A stretch of 64,000 bases of DNA from IMG/VR virus record IMGVR_UViG_3300025012_000084, positions 1 through 64,000 of that record; one strand, 5' to 3'. This document shows, in pieces, positions 1 to 7,450 of the stretch. The translations under genes were made by a program, and so were the position numbers. Each line of letters begins with the position of its first letter. The first letter of the stretch is position 1. The notes under the pieces were generated by a model. That model was given only the letters and a program-made list of their open reading frames with translations. It was not told where the DNA came from and made no database searches. Source of the DNA: a virus.

Positions 1-1
1 A

Positions 2-574
2 AAGCCGATAAAAGCGTTCAGCCACCAAGACCACCAGTCTCACCTGACAGTTCACGGAAGCATGGTGCAAGATCCGAAAATCGCGCAGCTGATGGGGCAG
101 AATCCGAACGCTGCTGTCATTATGGGCGCGTTGCAGGCGCACATCGCCGAGCATGTGTCGTTTGAGTACCGACGCCAGATCGAGGAGCGACTAGGAGTCC
201 CCTTGCCGGGATCAGATACGGAGTTGCCGCCGGAAGTCGAGGTGCGCATAAGCGAGCTGATGGCGCAGGCGGCACTGCAAGCACTCGCTCAAAACAAGGC
301 TAAGGCAGCGGAGATGGCGGCACAGCAAGCGGCGCAAGACCCGGTCGTACAAAACCAGAACAAGCAGCTTGAAATAGATGCTGGTAAATTGCAGCTCGAA
401 GGCCAGAAATTACAGCTCAGGGCAAAAGAGCTTGAAGACAGCAAGGCTCTCGAAATAGCTGACATGAAGCTGCGAGCGGCGAAAATAGTCAGCGACGGTC
501 AGTTGAAGAGGGATGTCACCGGAGCCACGATAGCCGCCAATCTGGCTAGAGACCTGAACAAACCAGCCAAATGA
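2..574 (+). CDS. Portal protein, C-terminal part (5' end outside window)
   Basis: The reading frame is open from the left edge, so the true start lies outside the window. The visible residues include the stretch HQDHQSHLTVH followed by a long alpha-helical, Gln/Ala/Lys-rich tail of about 100 residues, as in the C-terminal barrel or crown helix of podovirus portals. The portal forms the dodecameric DNA channel at the capsid vertex. The same gene very probably begins at 63859 at the right edge of the window, right after large terminase, which implies a circular or permuted genome. The stop overlaps the next start (ATGA). The portal call rests on gene order and general resemblance, not on a fold search. 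Confidence 0.72.
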   Translation, partial: KPIKAFSHQDHQSHLTVHGSMVQDPKIAQLMGQNPNAAVIMGALQAHIAEHVSFEYRRQIEERLGVPLPGSDTELPPEVEVRISELMAQAALQALAQNKAKAAEMAAQQAAQDPVVQNQNKQLEIDAGKLQLEGQKLQLRAKELEDSKALEIADMKLRAAKIVSDGQLKRDVTGATIAANLARDLNKPAK

Positions 575-762
575 TAACAGGATTTACGCATAATTTGCGC
601 GCAGAACTCAAAGAGGTGCTTGACAGCGTCGAGAGGGGAATTCTCGGTGGCGCTGTCAGGGACTTCGAGGAGTACCGATTTCTGATCGGTAAAAAAGTAG
701 GGCTTGAACAGGCTCTATCCGTAGTAGATGAATCGGTAAAACGATTCGATGAACGAGATTAA
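571..762 (+). CDS. Small hypothetical protein next to portal
   Basis: This is a 63-aa, charged, probably helical protein. Its ATG overlaps the portal stop as ATGA, so it is probably translationally coupled to portal. Short proteins of this kind are common between portal and scaffold genes, but I do not recognise a family. No membrane segment or metal motif is visible. Confidence 0.7.
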   Translation: MITGFTHNLRAELKEVLDSVERGILGGAVRDFEEYRFLIGKKVGLEQALSVVDESVKRFDERD

Positions 763-782
763 CATTCTTGAAAGGAATGCTT

Positions 783-1211
783 ATGAGTAACATCCTTCTG
801 CCTGACTACATGGTACAGGCGAACAAAAGCAACACCGACGAGGGGACTGTCGAGCCGGTGGCAAGAGACGAGGCGATAGCAAAACAGTTGCCGGAGCCGT
901 GCGGGTACAAAATGCTCATCGGATTTCCTAAAATCGAAAGTACCTACTCCGGCGGTATCTTAAAGTCTGATGCGACGATTCGTCAGGACGAGGTGTCCAC
1001 GGTGATCGGGTTTGTCATCAAGCAAGGCCCGGACTGCTACAAGGACACGGCGAAGTTCCCCAACGGCCCTTATTGCAACGAGGGAGATTTCGTACTGCTG
1101 CGAGCTTACGCCGGTACGCGGTTCAAAATACATGACGTGGAGCTGCGGCTTATAAACGACGACACTGTGGAGGCTGTAGTTCAAGACCCTCGCGGCTTTA
1201 GTCGCATTTAG
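783..1211 (+). CDS. GroES-like co-chaperonin / virion-associated beta-barrel protein
   Basis: The 142-aa product has the layout of a Cpn10/GroES fold. A YKMLIG strand is followed by a Tyr-Ser-Gly-Gly-Ile-Leu turn resembling the GroES mobile loop, then by alternating strands (VIGFVIKQGP, GDFVLLRAYAG). GroES homologues cap GroEL during folding; phage versions (T4 gp31 type) help capsid protein folding. The start at 783 is chosen because AAAGGA precedes it by six bases; a TTG 15 bases upstream is also open. The position between portal and scaffold fits a head-assembly role. The family call rests on motif recognition only. Confidence 0.65.
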   Translation: MSNILLPDYMVQANKSNTDEGTVEPVARDEAIAKQLPEPCGYKMLIGFPKIESTYSGGILKSDATIRQDEVSTVIGFVIKQGPDCYKDTAKFPNGPYCNEGDFVLLRAYAGTRFKIHDVELRLINDDTVEAVVQDPRGFSRI

Positions 1212-1219
1212 GAGATATC

Positions 1220-2167
1220 ATGAGTTCATTGCCAGATGAGAAGGACGTTCTGACGGACGAAGCGAAGGAGGCCGAGGACAGCGGTATCGAGATCGTCATC
1301 GAGGACGATACGCCGCCAGAGGATCAAGGTAGAAAGCCGCTGGAGGAAGACCCAGAACCGGCTGATGCGGAGGTAGAGGAGTACTCCGAGAAGGTCAAGC
1401 AGCGCATAAATAAAATGCGGCACGGGCTGCACGACGAGCGCAGGGCGAAAGAGGCGGCACTGCGTGAGCGGGACGAAGCCGTTGCGCTGACCAGGCGAAT
1501 TGTCGAGGAGAAGAAGGCGCTTGAGGCGCGCAATACTCAGGGCGAGACAGCTTACGTGGTGCAGACAAAAGAGCGCGTGGAGCTTGCTCTCAGAGAGGCA
1601 AAGCGTGAATACAGAGAGGCTTATGAGGCCGGGGACGGTGAAAAATTGGCTGATGCTCATGAGCGTGTGGCAGCACTCACTCTGGAGCGACATCAGGTAG
1701 ATAGCTGGGCAAGACAGCAGAAGCCGAAAGAAAGTGCTTTACAGCCGCCGCCTGTTGATGTACAAAGGCAGCTAACACCATTTCCGCAAGTCGTAAAGGC
1801 GCCAGCGCCTGTTGACGCCGATGCGAGCAAGTGGGCAGCCAAAAACGAGTGGTTCCACAAAGACAAAGTCATGAGGGCGGTAGCATTCGCGATCAATGAC
1901 GAGTTGTTGGCCGATGGAATCGACCCAGCAGAAGAACCGTCCGAGTATTACGGCACCATAGATAAGCGGATGCGTGAAGTATTCCCTTCGTATGATTGGG
2001 GGGACGGTCGTGTAAAGACCAGACCACACACCACGGTAGCGTCGGTCGGTAGAACGACCAATACGGCTAGACGTGTAGTGCTAACTCAAACACAAGTATC
2101 TTTGGCGCGCAGACTGGGTATAACCCCGGAGCAGTACGCCAGCGAACTTGCAAAAATGGAGAAATAA
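1220..2167 (+). CDS. Capsid scaffolding protein
   Basis: The 315-aa protein has a very acidic N-terminus (residues 1-55), a long charged coiled-coil region (about 55-165), a Pro-rich linker and a smaller C-terminal domain. Scaffolds are internal helical proteins that guide procapsid assembly and then leave. The gene order portal, scaffold, capsid is typical. No protease is seen nearby, which fits the P22 style where the scaffold is released intact. A GGAGATATC ribosome binding site precedes the ATG. Confidence 0.75.
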   Translation: MSSLPDEKDVLTDEAKEAEDSGIEIVIEDDTPPEDQGRKPLEEDPEPADAEVEEYSEKVKQRINKMRHGLHDERRAKEAALRERDEAVALTRRIVEEKKALEARNTQGETAYVVQTKERVELALREAKREYREAYEAGDGEKLADAHERVAALTLERHQVDSWARQQKPKESALQPPPVDVQRQLTPFPQVVKAPAPVDADASKWAAKNEWFHKDKVMRAVAFAINDELLADGIDPAEEPSEYYGTIDKRMREVFPSYDWGDGRVKTRPHTTVASVGRTTNTARRVVLTQTQVSLARRLGITPEQYASELAKMEK

Positions 2168-2169
2168 TC

Positions 2170-2616
2170 ATGGCAGAACGTATCCCGCGTGAAACGCTGA
2201 CCCGCGAAACAACACAGCGTCCGAGGTCTTGGAAACCGGCAGAACTGTTGCCGGAACCTACGCGACAGGAGGGCTGGGAGTACAAGTGGATCAGGAAATC
2301 TATGTCCGGAACGGCTGACCCGACTAATGTGTCGAAGTCGCTGAGGGAAGGATGGGAGCCGTGCAGGCTAGAGGATCACAAAGAGCTTATGCTCGCGGTC
2401 GACAAAGGCTCAGAGAACTCTGGTCTTGTTGAGGTTGGAGGGCTGATTTTGTGCAAGATCCCAAAAGAAATGTGGGATCAACGCATAGCGTATTATATCT
2501 CGAAGGCCAACGACCAGATGGAATCGGTCGATGCGCAGCTCGACCGTGAAAACGACCCTCGAATGCCTCTGTTTAAAGAGCGCCAGTCAAAAGTGACTTT
2601 TGGCAATGGCCGATAA
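2170..2616 (+). CDS. Hypothetical head-region protein
   Basis: The 148-aa protein starts two bases after the scaffold stop. It holds a Trp-rich segment (GWEYKWIRKS near residue 36) and a second segment beginning GGLILCKIPKEMWDQR, then a charged tail. Its place between scaffold and capsid genes points to a minor head or assembly role. I do not recognise a named family. Confidence 0.7.
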   Translation: MAERIPRETLTRETTQRPRSWKPAELLPEPTRQEGWEYKWIRKSMSGTADPTNVSKSLREGWEPCRLEDHKELMLAVDKGSENSGLVEVGGLILCKIPKEMWDQRIAYYISKANDQMESVDAQLDRENDPRMPLFKERQSKVTFGNGR

Positions 2617-2641
2617 TTTTTAAAGACAAAAGGAGACTCAA

Positions 2642-3235
2642 ATGGCAATTACAACAGGTTATGGGTTCAAGCCCGTACAGCTGACCGGCGGTCAGAACTT
2701 CTCTGGAGGCACTCTCCGAGAATTTGTAGTGACAGCGGCAGCGGCTACGAACCCGATTTGCACTGGTGACTGGGTGAATTCGACGGCTGGTGTGGTACTC
2801 ACTAGTGGGGCAGCCCCCGCAGCGGGCACACTTGGCGCCAACTCGCCTATCGGCGTGTGCATGGGCGTCAGCTACACCGACCCGGTGTTGAAGCAGCCAG
2901 TGCATGCATCGTTTCTACCGGCGAACTCTACCGGGTATACGAATATTCGAGCCAAGGTTGTGGACGACCCGGATATCATCATGCAGATCCGGTATGAAGG
3001 CACGTTGACGTTCACGTCGATCGGTCTGAACTGCACGATCACGTATGCTGCCGGAAGCACGTCTACCGGCGTGTCCAAAGTGTATGCGACAGGCGCAGCA
3101 GCTACCAACACACTGCCTCTGCGCATTGTGGGGATCGTCGAAACGCTGACTGACTCCAACGGCGCGGCTGTGACGGAAATCCTCGTGCGCTACAATGCGT
3201 CAACACACCAGTACCATCTGGTACTCGGTCAATAA
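2642..3235 (+). CDS. Putative head decoration / minor capsid protein
   Basis: The 197-aa product is rich in Ala, Thr, Val and Gly, with short alternating strands typical of beta-rich virion proteins. It lies immediately upstream of the major capsid gene, the usual place for a decoration protein. An AAAAGGAGACTCAA ribosome binding site precedes the start. The decoration role is inferred from position and composition; no diagnostic motif was seen. Confidence 0.6.
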   Translation: MAITTGYGFKPVQLTGGQNFSGGTLREFVVTAAAATNPICTGDWVNSTAGVVLTSGAAPAAGTLGANSPIGVCMGVSYTDPVLKQPVHASFLPANSTGYTNIRAKVVDDPDIIMQIRYEGTLTFTSIGLNCTITYAAGSTSTGVSKVYATGAAATNTLPLRIVGIVETLTDSNGAAVTEILVRYNASTHQYHLVLGQ

Positions 3236-3248
3236 GGAGAAATGAATC

Positions 3249-4151
3249 ATGGCTATTAGTCGTTCACAATTGATGAAAGAGCTTCTACCCGGTCTGAATG
3301 CGTTGTTCGGCCTGGAGTACAAGCGCTATGGTGAAGAGCACAAAGAGATCTATGAAACCGAGAACTCTGACCGCTCATTCGAGGAAGAGGTGAAGCTGTC
3401 CGGCTTCGGAGCGGCTCCGACCAAGACAGAAGGTGCCGGGTTCACTTACGATAGCGCGCAAGAGGCGTACACGGCCCGCTACACGCATGAGACTATCGCG
3501 CTCGGGTTCTCGATTACGGAGGAGGCGGTCGAGGATAATCTCTACGATAGCTTGTCCAGTCGGTACACGAAGGCTCTGGCCCGCGCCATGGCATACACCA
3601 AGCAGGTAAAAGCGGCGTCCCCACTGAACAACGCTATCGCTGCCGGCGTGGTGTATGGCGACGGACAACCGCTGTTGTCAGTATCTCACCCACTGGTAGG
3701 TGGCGGTGTGAATGCCAACCGTCCAGCCGTTCACGCAGATTTGAATGAGACATCGCTGGAAGCGGCGATTATCACCATGTCGGCATGGACAGACGAACGC
3801 GGACTGCTGCTGGCCGCGAAACCCAAGAAACTCGTGATCCCGCCCGCACTGCAATTCGTCGCTGAGCGTCTGCTCGGAACCGAGAAGCGTGTAGGGACTG
3901 CGGACAACGACATCAGTGCTATCGTGAAGATGTCCGCGATCCCTGGTGGGTATACTGTCAACCATTGGCTGTCAAGCCCGACACAGTGGTTTCTGCTTAC
4001 GGATACGCCGAACGGCCTCAAGCATTTCGTTCGTACCAAGCTGACCACCGAGATGCAGGGTGACTTTGAAACCGGCAACGTGCGCTACAAGTCGAGGGAG
4101 CGGTACTCCTTCGGTGTAAGTGATGCGCTCGGTATTTACGGTTCCGCATAA
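3249..4151 (+). CDS. Major capsid protein (HK97-type, Mu gpT-like)
   Basis: The 300-aa protein carries segments I associate with this capsid family: ETIALGFSITEEAVEDNLYD, MAYTKQ, DGQPLLSVSHP, KKLVIPPALQFVAERLL, and a C-terminal GDFETGNVRYKSRERYSFG. These correspond to the E-loop/A-domain parts of an HK97-like subunit. It would build the icosahedral shell. It lies downstream of scaffold and decoration genes and is followed at once by a strong terminator, as expected for a highly expressed structural gene. The length fits a processed-size subunit without a fused protease. Confidence 0.88.
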   Translation: MAISRSQLMKELLPGLNALFGLEYKRYGEEHKEIYETENSDRSFEEEVKLSGFGAAPTKTEGAGFTYDSAQEAYTARYTHETIALGFSITEEAVEDNLYDSLSSRYTKALARAMAYTKQVKAASPLNNAIAAGVVYGDGQPLLSVSHPLVGGGVNANRPAVHADLNETSLEAAIITMSAWTDERGLLLAAKPKKLVIPPALQFVAERLLGTEKRVGTADNDISAIVKMSAIPGGYTVNHWLSSPTQWFLLTDTPNGLKHFVRTKLTTEMQGDFETGNVRYKSRERYSFGVSDALGIYGSA

Positions 4152-4178
4152 CAAGCAAGGGCTGTGTGGCACCACCGA

Positions 4179-4206
4179 CCCCCGCCTAGTGCGGGGGTTT
4201 TCATTT
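4179..4206 (+). terminator. Rho-independent terminator after major capsid gene
   Basis: A perfect CCCCCGC / GCGGGGG stem with loop CTAGT (4179-4197) is followed by TTTTCATTT. It lies 28 bases after the capsid stop, in the sense direction. Confidence 0.88.
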
Positions 4207-4238
4207 CGCAGCCAACACCGCAGCGGAGAAAATGCTTG

Positions 4239-4267
4239 TTGACGCCAAAAACTAACTGGAGTATAAA
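4239..4267 (+). promoter_or_regulatory. Sigma70-type promoter for tail genes
   Basis: TTGACG (4239-4244) and TATAAA (4262-4267) are separated by exactly 17 bases. The site sits just past the capsid terminator and upstream of the gene at 4359, so it restarts transcription of the tail module. Confidence 0.75.
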
Positions 4268-4290
4268 GAGACTGATTCGCGTATTACTGG

Positions 4291-4332
4291 CTGTGCAGAC
4301 CGGCGCGACGGACGTGTAGAGAGACTGCACAG
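4291..4332 (+). promoter_or_regulatory. Inverted repeat in 5' leader
   Basis: CTGTGCAG (4291-4298) and CTGCACAG (4325-4332) form a perfect 8-bp inverted repeat about 20 bases downstream of the predicted transcription start. It may be an mRNA 5' stem-loop or an operator. Confidence 0.5.
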
Positions 4333-4358
4333 CCTACAACCCTCTACAGGAGAACATC

Positions 4359-4775
4359 ATGGGTGCAACGCATTTTTCAGGGCCGGTATTTGTCGGAACG
4401 ACGGATTCAAACGCCGGAAGCAATGTCCTGACGCAGACAGGTACGCTGACACAGACGGCGGCAGGCACTACCAGCACCACATTCACACTTCCGGCTAACG
4501 CGCAGATCATCGACATCATTGTTGATGTGACGGTACTCTGGAACTCGGTAACGTCAGCCGGTATTACGGTAGGCACAGCGGCGGCTGGAACACAGTACGT
4601 GACCAGTATAAATGGCAAGACAGCGGCTCGCACAATGAACTCGGCTGCCACAGCCGCGCAACTAATAGCTATGCAGGACATCACAACCAACACGTCTGTA
4701 GTAGCGACAGTTGTTTCGGTAGGCACCACGTCGGCAGGGACTGCAAGGGTTACTATCCTGTACCGCCAGAACTAA
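4359..4775 (+). CDS. Hypothetical beta-rich virion protein
   Basis: The 138-aa product is Thr/Ala/Val-rich with many short beta strands and few charges, in the style of phage head or tail surface proteins. It is the first gene after the internal promoter at 4239-4267. It resembles its neighbour at 4787 in composition, but I see no clear paralogy and cannot name a family. Confidence 0.65.
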   Translation: MGATHFSGPVFVGTTDSNAGSNVLTQTGTLTQTAAGTTSTTFTLPANAQIIDIIVDVTVLWNSVTSAGITVGTAAAGTQYVTSINGKTAARTMNSAATAAQLIAMQDITTNTSVVATVVSVGTTSAGTARVTILYRQN

Positions 4776-4786
4776 AAGGAGCCGTC

Positions 4787-5374
4787 ATGACAATGCGTAC
4801 CGATACATGGGCTGTGTCCCCGGCGGCAGCAAATACCACGTTCTTCTTCGGTGCCGGGGCTGTTGCTGGCGCTGGCGCGCTAACGCTTGTTGCGACCACG
4901 CCGTCGGTCAATGGCTGTGGCTACAAGCTGATATTCACATCCGCCGGTGATAGCAGCGGGATGACTTTCACGGTAGTCGGGAACGTTGTTGGAGACTCTT
5001 CCAGAACAACGACGGAAGTGGTTGCCGGGCCAAATACGACCACAGCAACCACCGCGAACTACTGGTCTCAGATCGTGAGCGTGACAGCCAGTGCAGCGGC
5101 CACCGGGAATCAGAGCATAGGCTTTACTGGCGCGCTGGCGTTGCCGCGCACTCGTATTAACGGGGTGCATTACGTGGGCGCTGCCGCAACTGGAAGTGTT
5201 GTAGTGTCAAACTCTGGCACAGGCAAGGTGCTGCTGAACATCGACACTCCGGCTACCGCCACATTTGCGCAGTACGTGAATACCGGCAGCCTGGCAGTGT
5301 ATGGTGCTACGGCCACGGAGGTCGGACTGGTTACGATGACTCAGGTGGTGAAATGCACTCTGGTATGCGGGTGA
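4787..5374 (+). CDS. Hypothetical beta-rich virion protein
   Basis: The 195-aa protein is Gly/Ala/Thr/Val-rich, almost lacking charged residues after residue 10, and predicted to be all beta. It lies between the promoter-proximal virion gene and the head-tail adaptor. An AAAGGAGCCGTC ribosome binding site precedes the ATG. It could be a head fibre or decoration component; nothing more specific can be seen. Confidence 0.65.
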   Translation: MTMRTDTWAVSPAAANTTFFFGAGAVAGAGALTLVATTPSVNGCGYKLIFTSAGDSSGMTFTVVGNVVGDSSRTTTEVVAGPNTTTATTANYWSQIVSVTASAAATGNQSIGFTGALALPRTRINGVHYVGAAATGSVVVSNSGTGKVLLNIDTPATATFAQYVNTGSLAVYGATATEVGLVTMTQVVKCTLVCG

Positions 5375-5377
5375 CGT

Positions 5378-6055
5378 ATGACAACCAGCGGCACAACGGC
5401 GTTTGTTCCAGACGTAGCTGAGATAATCGAGGAAGCCTTCGAGCGCGTAAGGCCGTCCGGATCGTCTACTGGGTACGACGTCAGAACCGCTAGGCGGTCG
5501 ATAAATCTGCTCATGCTGGAGTGGGCTAATCGAGGCGTTAATTTGTGGACGATAGATTCCGGTACGGTAGCACTCGTCTCCGGTACATCCACGTACAGTC
5601 TTCCTGCCGACACCATAGATTTACTCGACGTGGTTATCCGGACGACCGCAGCCGGAGTTCAGAACGACATGGTTGTAGGCAGAATTTCGCTGAATGAGTA
5701 CACGTCCATACCCTCAAAGACGGCCACAGGCCGTCCGGTGCAGTTCATGGTGAACAGGCTGTCCGCAGCCCCGACGATCACGCTATGGCCGACACCTGAC
5801 AGCGCCACGACGTACTCGCTGGTTTACTGGAGAATGCGGCGGATTCAAGACACAGGCGGAGATGGCGGCCTCACCATGGATGTTCCTGCAAGACTTATTC
5901 CGGCGCTCATATCGGGACTCGCGTATTATTTGGGTATGAAATACGCACCTGGAAGCCTACAAGTTCTGAAGGCTATGTACGACGAGCAGTTCCAGATGGC
6001 TGTCGAAGAGGATAGAGACAGAGCTTCGTTCAGGCTGGTTCCGAGGCCGCTGTAA
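5378..6055 (+). CDS. Head-tail adaptor protein (P22 gp4 / T7 gp11-like role)
   Basis: The 225-aa protein has an N-terminal helical part (EIIEEAFERV, ANRGVNLW), a strand pair around YSLPADTIDLLDVVIR, and a C-terminal helical part ending in a RDRASFRLVPRPL tail. I associate this pattern with adaptor or connector proteins that bind below the portal in podoviruses. The start follows the upstream stop directly, and the stop overlaps the next start (TAATG). The role is inferred from remembered family pattern plus position. Confidence 0.65.
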   Translation: MTTSGTTAFVPDVAEIIEEAFERVRPSGSSTGYDVRTARRSINLLMLEWANRGVNLWTIDSGTVALVSGTSTYSLPADTIDLLDVVIRTTAAGVQNDMVVGRISLNEYTSIPSKTATGRPVQFMVNRLSAAPTITLWPTPDSATTYSLVYWRMRRIQDTGGDGGLTMDVPARLIPALISGLAYYLGMKYAPGSLQVLKAMYDEQFQMAVEEDRDRASFRLVPRPL

Positions 6056-6366
6056 TGGCCTCGTTCGCTACAGGCAAGTACGCCCTCGGGATATGTGACA
6101 GGTGCGGGTTTCAATATGATTTAAACGTGTTCAGAGAGCTGACGGTACGGCAGAAGAAAACAGGTTTAAAGGTGTGTAAAGAGTGCTGGGAAGCTGACCA
6201 CCCACAGAATATGCAGGGCGTGTTCAAGGTAGTAGATCCGGAAGCGCTGCGAAATCCGTTGCCGGATACCGACAGAGTTTATAGTACTGGTGTGTTCGGG
6301 TGGAATCCGGTAATGCTTCCGCAGATTTCGATCAGATTAGGAGCCGCGCGCGGCGTAAATCCGTAG
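6055..6366 (+). CDS. Small zinc-ribbon-like protein of the adaptor module
   Basis: The 103-aa protein has Cys-X2-Cys (residues 14-17) and a second Cys-X2-Cys around residue 41, spaced as in a zinc ribbon. The remaining sequence is Pro-rich. It overlaps the adaptor gene by one base, suggesting coupled production. Proteins like this occur beside adaptor genes in related phages, but their job is not known to me. Confidence 0.7.
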   Translation: MASFATGKYALGICDRCGFQYDLNVFRELTVRQKKTGLKVCKECWEADHPQNMQGVFKVVDPEALRNPLPDTDRVYSTGVFGWNPVMLPQISIRLGAARGVNP

Positions 6367-6375
6367 GAGAGACCG

Positions 6376-6993
6376 TTGACCACATATGCCACACTTACTG
6401 CGGATATTGGGACGTATACCCAGAACAACGACACTGTATTCTTGGCGCAGATACCTTCGTTTATCCGATTGGCCGAGAAGCGCATATACAACGACGTGAA
6501 GCTCCCCCATATCCGCAAGACGGCTGTCGGGGCGTTGACCGTAGGTAGCCGGGCGTACACGCTTCCGACAGACGCCATCAATATCCAGTCGTTCACGATA
6601 ACGATACCTGTCACAGGGGAGGTTGTTCACTTGCTGCAAAAGTCCCCTGACTTCATGTCCGAACTGTATCCGGTTCCGGCTACACAGGCGCAACCAAAGT
6701 ACTTTGGGCATAGTAGTGGCACCGCAGCAGTAGTCAGCCCTACGCCAGGCGCGGCCTATGTCACAGGGGTCAACTATTTTGGGTACCCCACGTCCATAGT
6801 TGATGCTGTCTCAGGGACGTCATGGCTTGGTGACAATTACGACCAGCTACTTCTTCATGCGACACTTGTGGAAGCCTACGTGTTCATGAAGGGTTCAAAA
6901 GAACTGCTTGATTACTATATCAACCTCACAAAAATAGGTCTGGACGAGCTGAAATCAGCGGCCAGCAATATAAACACGTCCGACTACAGGTGA
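6376..6993 (+). CDS. Second adaptor-like / tail-tube protein
   Basis: The 205-aa protein begins with TTG; the ribosome binding site TAGGAGAGACCG lies directly before it and no ATG gives a full-length product. The pattern (helical N-terminus with IRLAEKRIYND, then a YTLPTDAINIQS strand pair, then a C-terminal helical segment) parallels the adaptor at 5378. It may be a second adaptor ring or a tail tubular protein. Confidence 0.6.
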   Translation: MTTYATLTADIGTYTQNNDTVFLAQIPSFIRLAEKRIYNDVKLPHIRKTAVGALTVGSRAYTLPTDAINIQSFTITIPVTGEVVHLLQKSPDFMSELYPVPATQAQPKYFGHSSGTAAVVSPTPGAAYVTGVNYFGYPTSIVDAVSGTSWLGDNYDQLLLHATLVEAYVFMKGSKELLDYYINLTKIGLDELKSAASNINTSDYR

Positions 6994-6998
6994 TGTAA

Positions 6999-7439
6999 AT
7001 GGCCTTCACTGGATCACAAATTTGCACGTCATTTAAAAAAGAGCTTGGGCAGGCCGTGCACAACATGGACACTGCTGGCGATGTATTTAAACTGGCGCTG
7101 TACGGAGATACGGCATCTATCGACCTGGCAACTACGGCATACACGAGTGCGGGGGAGGTTGTCGGGACAGGTTATTCTGCCGGAGGCATGACGCTGTCAA
7201 ACTTGGCGGCCAGCTCCGCGACGTCCGTGTCCGGTGTTCAGACAGCGTTTTTTGGGTGGAGTACAGCGACGTTTTCAGCGGTCACATTATCGTGCAGAGG
7301 CGCTCTGATATATAATTCATCAAAAGCAAACCGGGCGGTGGCGGTCATCGACTTTGGTATCACAATCGCGAAAACAGCGGCTGATTTAGTAGTGCAAATG
7401 CCTGTGTTTGACGCAAATAATGCGCTAATTAGAATTTAA
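6999..7439 (+). CDS. Hypothetical tail-region structural protein
   Basis: The 146-aa protein has an N-terminal helix (SFKKELGQAVHNM) followed by Thr/Ser/Ala-rich beta sequence. Its position between adaptors and the fibre gene suggests a fibre-attachment or tail-tip role. No family is recognised. It starts five bases after the previous stop. Confidence 0.65.
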   Translation: MAFTGSQICTSFKKELGQAVHNMDTAGDVFKLALYGDTASIDLATTAYTSAGEVVGTGYSAGGMTLSNLAASSATSVSGVQTAFFGWSTATFSAVTLSCRGALIYNSSKANRAVAVIDFGITIAKTAADLVVQMPVFDANNALIRI

Positions 7440-7450
7440 CGGAGGCCGAG

